DNA from: Legionella genomosp. 1
GTDB lineage: Bacteria > Pseudomonadota > Gammaproteobacteria > Legionellales > Legionellaceae
Length of the DNA: 9,880 bases
NCBI GenBank assembly: GCA_945889365.1
Contig: CAMDBQ010000037.1
Location: forward strand, 1-9,880
Reading direction: 5' to 3'
Each line of letters opens with the position of its first letter. Positions within the stretch are counted from its first letter, which is position 1. The position numbers and the translations under genes were made by a program. Shown piece by piece: positions 5,371 to 9,880 of the stretch. The notes below the pieces were generated by a model. That model was not told the origin of the DNA. It saw only the letters and a list, made by a program, of their open reading frames with translations, and made no database searches.

Positions 5371-6281
5371 TCCGTATTCAAACTCTCACTAACCACACTC
5401 ACTGTCACCCCATTTTTTTTATTTTTCTCACGCTTAAGCAGGGTATAAAGCGTCAGATGACTATCGTCTATTGATGCTGTAGCCACGCTCAAAAAATAGT
5501 TGCTTTCAATTGTGATTTGCTCAAGGGAAATGCCTAATGTTTTTAATAAGACACTGACCTTACTCAAATCGGTGATGCCTTTTTCTCCGCGCGCTTCGAT
5601 TAACTCTTTCACTTGAGCATCATTTAATCCATTGCCAAGGCCCTTGAGCACGGCTTTTGAGGCCGAATTAATATTGATTGCGGTCACTTCGGGCAGGGCG
5701 GTTAGGTCTGGTAATAGCGCTTGATAGAGCTCGGCCGTTACACCATAAACCAAGCGAAATTCGGATACATTTTGCATCAGTTGATAGCCTGGATAATAGG
5801 GTGGTTTTTGTTTTAGGTAATGGTTTAAAAACTTATCCTGCCCGCGCTCGGGTTGGTATGCGATCATCCATTGGCTGGCTGCATCAAAAATGGATTTACC
5901 CTGTGACGTTGTGGGGTGTTTAGGCAAGTTTTCCACCAGATTATAAAACAGAAGTCGGTATTTTTTATCTGGCAGATTATTGATGTTGAATTTGGACTGC
6001 AGGTCAGATATATGGCCTTCAATAAAAACGCCGGGATAGATGTGCTGTAATTTGCGCGGGAATTCACCCACTTTCTCACTCATATCTTTGGCGGATAATT
6101 GCTCCATAGCCCAGAATGTTACCACTTGTGATGCTAGGTAAAGTTTGTCGCTGTTCAGGCTGATGCGCGTGCGGTAGATGTCTAATTGTAATCGGGTGCT
6201 CATTGCGGTGGCTGCGATGGCGACCAGGGTCATGATGAATAGGGCGGAGATCAGAGCACTTCCGCGTTGTTTACCCCACAT
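5367..6281 (-). CDS. gspK: Type II secretion minor pseudopilin GspK
   Basis: GspK (304 residues) is the large minor pseudopilin that caps the pseudopilus with GspI and GspJ. A class III leader MWGKQRG precedes the hydrophobic helix SALISALFIMTLVAIAATAM, with prepilin peptidase cutting after G7. As usual for GspK, the Glu at mature position 5 is absent. The large helical insertion and the helix-hairpin-helix-like part (ININSASKAVLKGLGNGLNDAQVKELIEARGEKG) are present. I chose ATG 6281 because GGAGG (6288-6292, minus strand) stands 6 nt before it and because a longer reading from 6311 puts ten extra basic residues before the leader. It overlaps the gspJ end by 11 nt. It is the last gene of the operon, and its stop overlaps the polyketide synthase stop. 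Legionella calls this gene lspK. Confidence 0.92.
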   Translation of the reverse strand: MWGKQRGSALISALFIMTLVAIAATAMSTRLQLDIYRTRISLNSDKLYLASQVVTFWAMEQLSAKDMSEKVGEFPRKLQHIYPGVFIEGHISDLQSKFNINNLPDKKYRLLFYNLVENLPKHPTTSQGKSIFDAASQWMIAYQPERGQDKFLNHYLKQKPPYYPGYQLMQNVSEFRLVYGVTAELYQALLPDLTALPEVTAININSASKAVLKGLGNGLNDAQVKELIEARGEKGITDLSKVSVLLKTLGISLEQITIESNYFLSVATASIDDSHLTLYTLLKREKNKKNGVTVSVVSESLNTD

Positions 6282-6882
6282 AAAGCGCCTCCGGAATAAT
6301 GAACAACGCACTCATGTGTCCCCAGTCCTTTAAATTTAAGGTCAGTTGTACGGCTGTAGGCAGCGTTTCTTGACGTTGTTCCGGTTTTACAGCGAATTCG
6401 TGCCAGTCGGGTAATATTTGCAGATGATGTGTCATATAGGCAAAGCTGCATTGGCTTAAGTTGTCGAGTAATAGCTTATCCTGAAATTGTTTCCGGTTTG
6501 GAGTATCAAGCATCTCCCAACTGCGTCGGATTAATTGCCCCCTTCGACATAAATAGGCCACGCGTTTTAACGTACTGCTCAACGCATTGCCCAATGGATT
6601 AACCTCTCCACCGCGGGTGAATTCAATATAGTTGGGTTGGCCCGTAAAGGGTGGGAACAAATGAAATTCATTGCCGTGAACGGATCGTTCTACAATTTGC
6701 TGCGTATCTCGCCGGATCAAGGCCATGGCCAATTGTAAATGACTCAGCCGGTCAGCCTGCATCGTTACTTTAGTGCGTGTATTGAATGCCTGATACATCG
6801 CTGATGATGTGATGGTGGCTAGAATGGCAAAGACTGCCAAGGCTATCAGGATTTCGAGCAGGGTGAAACCTTTGGTCTTCAT
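6271..6882 (-). CDS. gspJ: Type II secretion minor pseudopilin GspJ
   Basis: GspJ (203 residues) is a minor pseudopilin of the tip complex I-J-K in the inner membrane and periplasm. The prepilin leader MKTKG is followed by FTLLEILIALAVFAILATITSSAM, with cleavage after G5 and the assembly Glu at mature position 5. The remainder is a globular domain beginning with a long helix (ADRLSHLQLAMALIRRDTQQIVE), as in the GspJ family, and the length is typical. Its ATG overlaps the gspI stop by 4 nt (ATGA), so translation is probably coupled. Confidence 0.92.
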   Translation of the reverse strand: MKTKGFTLLEILIALAVFAILATITSSAMYQAFNTRTKVTMQADRLSHLQLAMALIRRDTQQIVERSVHGNEFHLFPPFTGQPNYIEFTRGGEVNPLGNALSSTLKRVAYLCRRGQLIRRSWEMLDTPNRKQFQDKLLLDNLSQCSFAYMTHHLQILPDWHEFAVKPEQRQETLPTAVQLTLNLKDWGHMSALFIIPEALYVG

Positions 6883-7244
6883 AACTGCCGCCGAAATGCA
6901 ACTAATAAATCGCCAAAAGGGCCGGATTGGTGCCTACTGACACTGATATGGATTTGTTGCATGTGTTTAACTGGCGTCGATATTAGTTTTGCTCGCCAAT
7001 ACCAGCGCTGCCCCAGCATGTTCGTGACTTGCGTTATTTCCTGGTTGGCAGGCACCGTTAATAGGTCTAGCTGAATCAAGGATACCCCATGCATTGCCAC
7101 CCAATGGCTGATGGTTTTTTCTTTAACACGCGAAGTGATAGCTACCGTTTGTGCCGTGGCTTTGATCAGAGCAGTCAATGCAATGGCAATAACCGCCAAG
7201 GCCAGCAAGACTTCAATTAGTGTAAATCCCTTGCCTTTGTTCAT
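6879..7244 (-). CDS. gspI: Type II secretion minor pseudopilin GspI
   Basis: GspI (121 residues) starts assembly of the pseudopilus tip. The leader MNKGKG is cut after G6, before FTLIEVLLALAVIAIALTALIKA, with Glu at mature position 5. The short C-terminal domain includes the W-W-R type segment GQRWYWRAKL typical of GspI. The ATG overlaps the gspH stop by 4 nt (ATGA). The size is normal. Confidence 0.92.
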   Translation of the reverse strand: MNKGKGFTLIEVLLALAVIAIALTALIKATAQTVAITSRVKEKTISHWVAMHGVSLIQLDLLTVPANQEITQVTNMLGQRWYWRAKLISTPVKHMQQIHISVSRHQSGPFGDLLVAFRRQL

Positions 7245-7711
7245 GGCGATTTCACAGTAATGGCTCCGTTGCGCAACCCAATAATCGTCGCAAGAGTGGC
7301 TTGTTTTGTGGTGCCAAAATCCAGCGTGAATGCAGTCATATCGCCAGAGGAATGGATAATAATGACGGGGGTACCGCGTTTATGGCTTATTTTTCTTAAA
7401 TTGATGACCAAGCCTTTTGGAAAGTGCTGTCGGTGAAAAATACTGTTCGCCGGCAAGGCTATCCAGCTAGTGGGTGCTTTAAATCGCAGCACCTGATAGC
7501 CATCATTTTTGAAGTTAATGCCCAGCGTGCTGGTTTCCAAAATGGCCTGTTGTTGCACTAGTTTAACGTATTGGGTAAATTGCTCCGCCGCCACGATGAT
7601 ACGTCGTTTTTCGCCAAAATCACCAAATGACATTAGCGCGAAACCCATGGTGATGCCAATGATTAACAGCACCACGAGGATTTCGATTAGGGTGAAGCCA
7701 TTGTTCTTCAT
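7241..7711 (-). CDS. gspH: Type II secretion minor pseudopilin GspH
   Basis: GspH (156 residues) is the minor pseudopilin that connects the tip complex to the GspG rod. The leader MKNNG is followed by FTLIEILVVLLIIGITMGFAL, with cleavage after G5 and Glu at mature position 5. The C-terminal half is a beta-rich domain as in the family. I chose ATG 7711, which shares a base with the gspG stop (TAATG), an arrangement typical of coupled translation. There is only a weak GGGG ahead of it. A TTG at 7726 would add five residues (MERGV) to an otherwise standard five-residue leader and is less likely. Confidence 0.9.
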   Translation of the reverse strand: MKNNGFTLIEILVVLLIIGITMGFALMSFGDFGEKRRIIVAAEQFTQYVKLVQQQAILETSTLGINFKNDGYQVLRFKAPTSWIALPANSIFHRQHFPKGLVINLRKISHKRGTPVIIIHSSGDMTAFTLDFGTTKQATLATIIGLRNGAITVKSP

Positions 7712-8130
7712 TACCCCGCGTTCCAATTGCCAATATCCGCATTAATCCCAGGGCCACCCGGTTGACCATCAGCACCATAGGTAAACACATCCACTTCATC
7801 ATGTTCACCAGGATTCAAATATAGGTAGTCGCGACCCCAAGGATCTTTGGGCAATGATTTAAGATACGTTTGCCAATTAAGTGGTGTCGGATTGCTGGTT
7901 GGTTTTTCAACCAGAGCCTGTAACCCTTGATCAGTTGTTGGATAAAAACCGTTATCCAATTTATATAGATCAAGCGCGCTCTGAATAGCCAGTGCGTCTT
8001 GCTTGGCTTTCACAACACGCGCCTCATCCGGCCGGCTGATAATTTTAGGGACCACAAGGGCCGCTAATATGCCCAGAATAACGACTACGACCATGATTTC
8101 AATGAGGGAAAAGCCTCTTTGATTACGCAT
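7711..8130 (-). CDS. gspG: Type II secretion major pseudopilin GspG
   Basis: GspG (139 residues) is the subunit that polymerises into the pseudopilus, the piston-like fibre that pushes folded exoproteins out through the outer-membrane secretin. The leader MRNQRG is cut after G6, before FSLIEIMVVVVILGILAALVVP, with Glu at mature position 5. The hallmark C-terminal segment with KDPWGRDYLYLNPGEHDEVDVFTYGADGQPGG carries the calcium-binding loop. AGGAG lies 10 nt before the ATG. It starts 11 nt after the gspF stop. Confidence 0.96.
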   Translation of the reverse strand: MRNQRGFSLIEIMVVVVILGILAALVVPKIISRPDEARVVKAKQDALAIQSALDLYKLDNGFYPTTDQGLQALVEKPTSNPTPLNWQTYLKSLPKDPWGRDYLYLNPGEHDEVDVFTYGADGQPGGPGINADIGNWNAG

Positions 8131-8141
8131 AACAAATACTC

Positions 8142-9341
8142 CTAAGTGACCAATTGTTCCATTGAAAAAATAGGTAGCAGGGTGGCTAATACGATAAACA
8201 GCACCACAGCCCCCATGAAAAGTATGACCAAGGGTTCCAGCAAGGTCAACGCCGTATCAACCATACGTTGCACTTCTTTATCCATATGTATGGCAGCACG
8301 CTCCATCATCGCAGCCAACTGCCCGCTCTTTTCACCACTGGCAATCAAATGCGTTGCCATAGGGCTCAAATATCGCGTGTTCTTCAATGCCCGACTAATT
8401 GCCGTCCCCTCGCGCACCTTGGTTGCTGCAACATCAAAAGCATTGCGCATCACCTGGTTGCTAACAAGACTAGCCGATACACGCATCGTTTCCAATACGT
8501 TGACCCCGGCTGAAAATAAAATACCAAAGGTATGAATATATCGCGCTACGTTAACTGATTTAACCAAGTAACTGGCTACGGGTAATGTTAATATAAATTG
8601 ATGCCACTTTAATTTGATCCGCGGATTCTTCAAGCTTCGTCTAAAACCCACAATCAGCAGCACAATAACAATGAATAGATACAATCCATATGATTTCATA
8701 AACGAACTAATGTTTAACAGCACCAAGGTCATTTGTGGTAACGATTGCCCACTACTGGTAAATACTTCAATAATTTTTGGCACAACAAACGCCAATAAAA
8801 AACTGATGATCCCCGTCGATACAACAATCATTAACGAAGGATAAATTAACGCTTGCTGCACTTTTTGCCGAGTATGCTGTTGATTCTCGCTGTAATCTGC
8901 TAATTTTTCCAACACCAAATCCAGTTTGCCCGTTTGTTCACCCGCTGACACCGTTGCTCGATAAAGTTCGGGAAATGCTTGCGGATAATCAGCCATGGCT
9001 TGAGCCAGCGCATACCCCTCCATTACTTTGGACCGCACCCCAATCATCAGTTGACGGACATTGTTCTTTTCAGATTGATCCGCAACACCACGCAACGACT
9101 CTTCAATAGGAATTCCAGCAGCAAGCAGGGTGGCCAATTGACGCGTAAACAGAGATAAATCAGCAGTCGAGACTTTATCTCGACGTTTCATCAGATTGCG
9201 CTTTTTAACAGTATGAACCTGAACAGGAATCATGCCTTGTTCGCGCACCAATTGACGGGCATGACGTTCAGAGTCGGCCTCAATGACCCCCTTGAATGTC
9301 CTGCCTGACTTTTTTAGCGCTTGATATTGGTAAGCACCCAT
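8142..9341 (-). CDS. gspF: Type II secretion inner-membrane platform protein GspF
   Basis: GspF (399 residues) is the polytopic protein of the inner-membrane platform that couples the GspE ATPase to pseudopilus assembly. Two repeated T2SSF domains are visible, with SAGEQTG (about 132-138) in the first and ASGEKSG in the second. Membrane segments lie near 169-190, 219-233 and 369-392. The N-terminal YQYQALKKSGRTFKGVIEA is the usual GspF opening. AGGA precedes the ATG. It is the first gene of the six-gene operon F-G-H-I-J-K, and no gspE or gspD stands upstream, where glnA diverges instead. Legionella calls it lspF. Confidence 0.95.
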   Translation of the reverse strand: MGAYQYQALKKSGRTFKGVIEADSERHARQLVREQGMIPVQVHTVKKRNLMKRRDKVSTADLSLFTRQLATLLAAGIPIEESLRGVADQSEKNNVRQLMIGVRSKVMEGYALAQAMADYPQAFPELYRATVSAGEQTGKLDLVLEKLADYSENQQHTRQKVQQALIYPSLMIVVSTGIISFLLAFVVPKIIEVFTSSGQSLPQMTLVLLNISSFMKSYGLYLFIVIVLLIVGFRRSLKNPRIKLKWHQFILTLPVASYLVKSVNVARYIHTFGILFSAGVNVLETMRVSASLVSNQVMRNAFDVAATKVREGTAISRALKNTRYLSPMATHLIASGEKSGQLAAMMERAAIHMDKEVQRMVDTALTLLEPLVILFMGAVVLFIVLATLLPIFSMEQLVT

Positions 9342-9377
9342 AATTTCCTGATTTTACTTTGACCTCAGTTAGTTTAA

Positions 9378-9383
9378 TATAAT
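9378..9383 (+). promoter_or_regulatory. Candidate -10 box for glnA in the gspF/glnA divergent region
   Basis: A perfect TATAAT lies about 38 nt before the glnA start. No good -35 is seen at 16-18 bp: TTGACC (9359-9364) is 13 bp away, too close for ordinary sigma-70 use. I see no sigma-54 (TGGCAC-N5-TTGC) or NtrC-type site in the 80-nt gap, though such sites could lie within gspF. The minus strand of the same stretch has TATATT, a possible -10 for gspF, so the two promoters would overlap. Confidence 0.4.
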
Positions 9384-9421
9384 GGAATTGATAAGTCACT
9401 TACGGTAATCTGGAGAGAATG

Positions 9422-9880
9422 ATGAGTAAAAATGCGCTAGTTGAGGCCATTAAAGAGCATAATGCCAAGTTTATTGATTTACGGTTTACGGATACGCGCG
9501 GAAAAGAGCAGCATATCACGATTCCTGTTTCAGCAATGGACGATGATTTTATTGAAAATGGTAAAATGATCGATGGATCTTCTTTTAAAGGTTGGCAAAA
9601 AATCCATCAGTCAGATTTAGCGTTAATGCCTGATCTGAGCAAGATTCTCCCGGATCCATTTTATCAAGACAGCACATTGTTTGTTCACTGCAACGTGGTT
9701 GATCCACAAACGATGCTGGGTTATGACCGTGATCCACGATCGTTAGCGCAACGCGCAGAAGTTTATTTGCAATCAACCGGCATTGCTGATCAAGTATACT
9801 TTGGTCCAGAGCCTGAGTTTTTTATATTTGATGATGTGCGTTGGGAAACAAACATCAGTGGTTCATTTTATAAAATCAAT
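9422..9880 (+). CDS. glnA: Glutamine synthetase type I, N-terminal part (3' end outside window)
   Basis: Glutamine synthetase condenses glutamate, ammonia and ATP to glutamine as a cytosolic dodecamer. The 153 visible residues cover about a third of the usual length (about 469). The N-terminal beta-grasp domain has LRFTDTRGKEQH, the active-site loop with D51 in KMIDGSSFKGW, and the metal-binding E130 and E132 of GPEPEFFIF. The sequence closely follows the proteobacterial (adenylylated) form. There are two adjacent ATG codons. The second, at 9422, is 6 nt after GGAG (9412-9415) and is preferred over 9419. The gene diverges from gspF with an 80-nt gap and has no sign of damage. Confidence 0.96.
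   Translation, partial: MSKNALVEAIKEHNAKFIDLRFTDTRGKEQHITIPVSAMDDDFIENGKMIDGSSFKGWQKIHQSDLALMPDLSKILPDPFYQDSTLFVHCNVVDPQTMLGYDRDPRSLAQRAEVYLQSTGIADQVYFGPEPEFFIFDDVRWETNISGSFYKIN

Noticed and set aside
5412..5425. T-rich run after the polyketide synthase as a terminator
   Set aside because: No GC-rich hairpin precedes it, and it is explained by Lys/Asn codons at the C-terminus of gspK on the other strand.
6281..6311. Longer gspK start at 6311
   Set aside because: It would add MRCSLFRRRF before a normal prepilin leader, while the ATG at 6281 has an excellent GGAGG.
8146..8535. Plus-strand 129-residue frame opposite gspF
   Set aside because: It is the antisense shadow of a well-supported gspF and has no recognisable domain or start signal.
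9342..9421. Sigma-54/NtrC control region for glnA
   Set aside because: Nitrogen control of glnA is common, but I found no TGGCAC-type or NtrC-type motif in the gap.

Overview
The window looks like a chromosomal segment of a gammaproteobacterium, most probably from the Legionellales (Legionella-like). I base this on an EnhA-type L,D-transpeptidase relic, proteobacterial ErpA, MnmA and glutamine synthetase I sequences, and a type II secretion block in the order F-G-H-I-J-K without D, E or C beside it. That split arrangement is, from memory, the one known in Legionella (lspFGHIJK). Base composition is moderate. The species assignment is an inference.

Layout. Positions 1-245 are the 3' end of an ISL3-family insertion sequence: the transposase C-terminus plus a terminal inverted repeat. 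Next comes an exported L,D-transpeptidase gene (374-844, +) with a good promoter and ribosome binding site, but broken by an in-frame TGA at a position where relatives carry Cys. Converging on it across a palindrome are erpA (Fe-S carrier) and, upstream of it, mnmA (tRNA 2-thiouridylase), both on the minus strand. Divergent from mnmA is a tight three-gene operon on the plus strand (2544-5370): a SAM methyltransferase, a flavoprotein oxidoreductase and a type III polyketide synthase. This looks like a small biosynthetic cluster making a methylated and oxidised aromatic polyketide or phenolic lipid. The operon meets the end of gspK, the stop codons overlapping back to back. The rest is a six-gene minus-strand operon for the type II secretion pseudopilus and inner-membrane platform (gspF to gspK, overlapping or nearly so), divergent from the start of glnA, which runs off the window.

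The most unusual signal is a near-perfect 29-bp inverted repeat (4523-4591, 69 nt) inside the polyketide synthase gene. It is read through in frame and adds about 22 residues in a loop where the family has none, while the catalytic Cys-His-Asn triad stays intact. It resembles a palindromic mobile element inserted into a living protein gene, in the manner of the Rickettsia palindromic elements. A second, smaller palindrome lies between the broken transpeptidase and erpA.

How the genes work together: gspF-K build one machine (the T2SS platform protein, the major pseudopilin and the four minor pseudopilins), and the three biosynthetic genes probably act in one pathway. erpA and mnmA are housekeeping. 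No relation between these groups is visible beyond adjacency.
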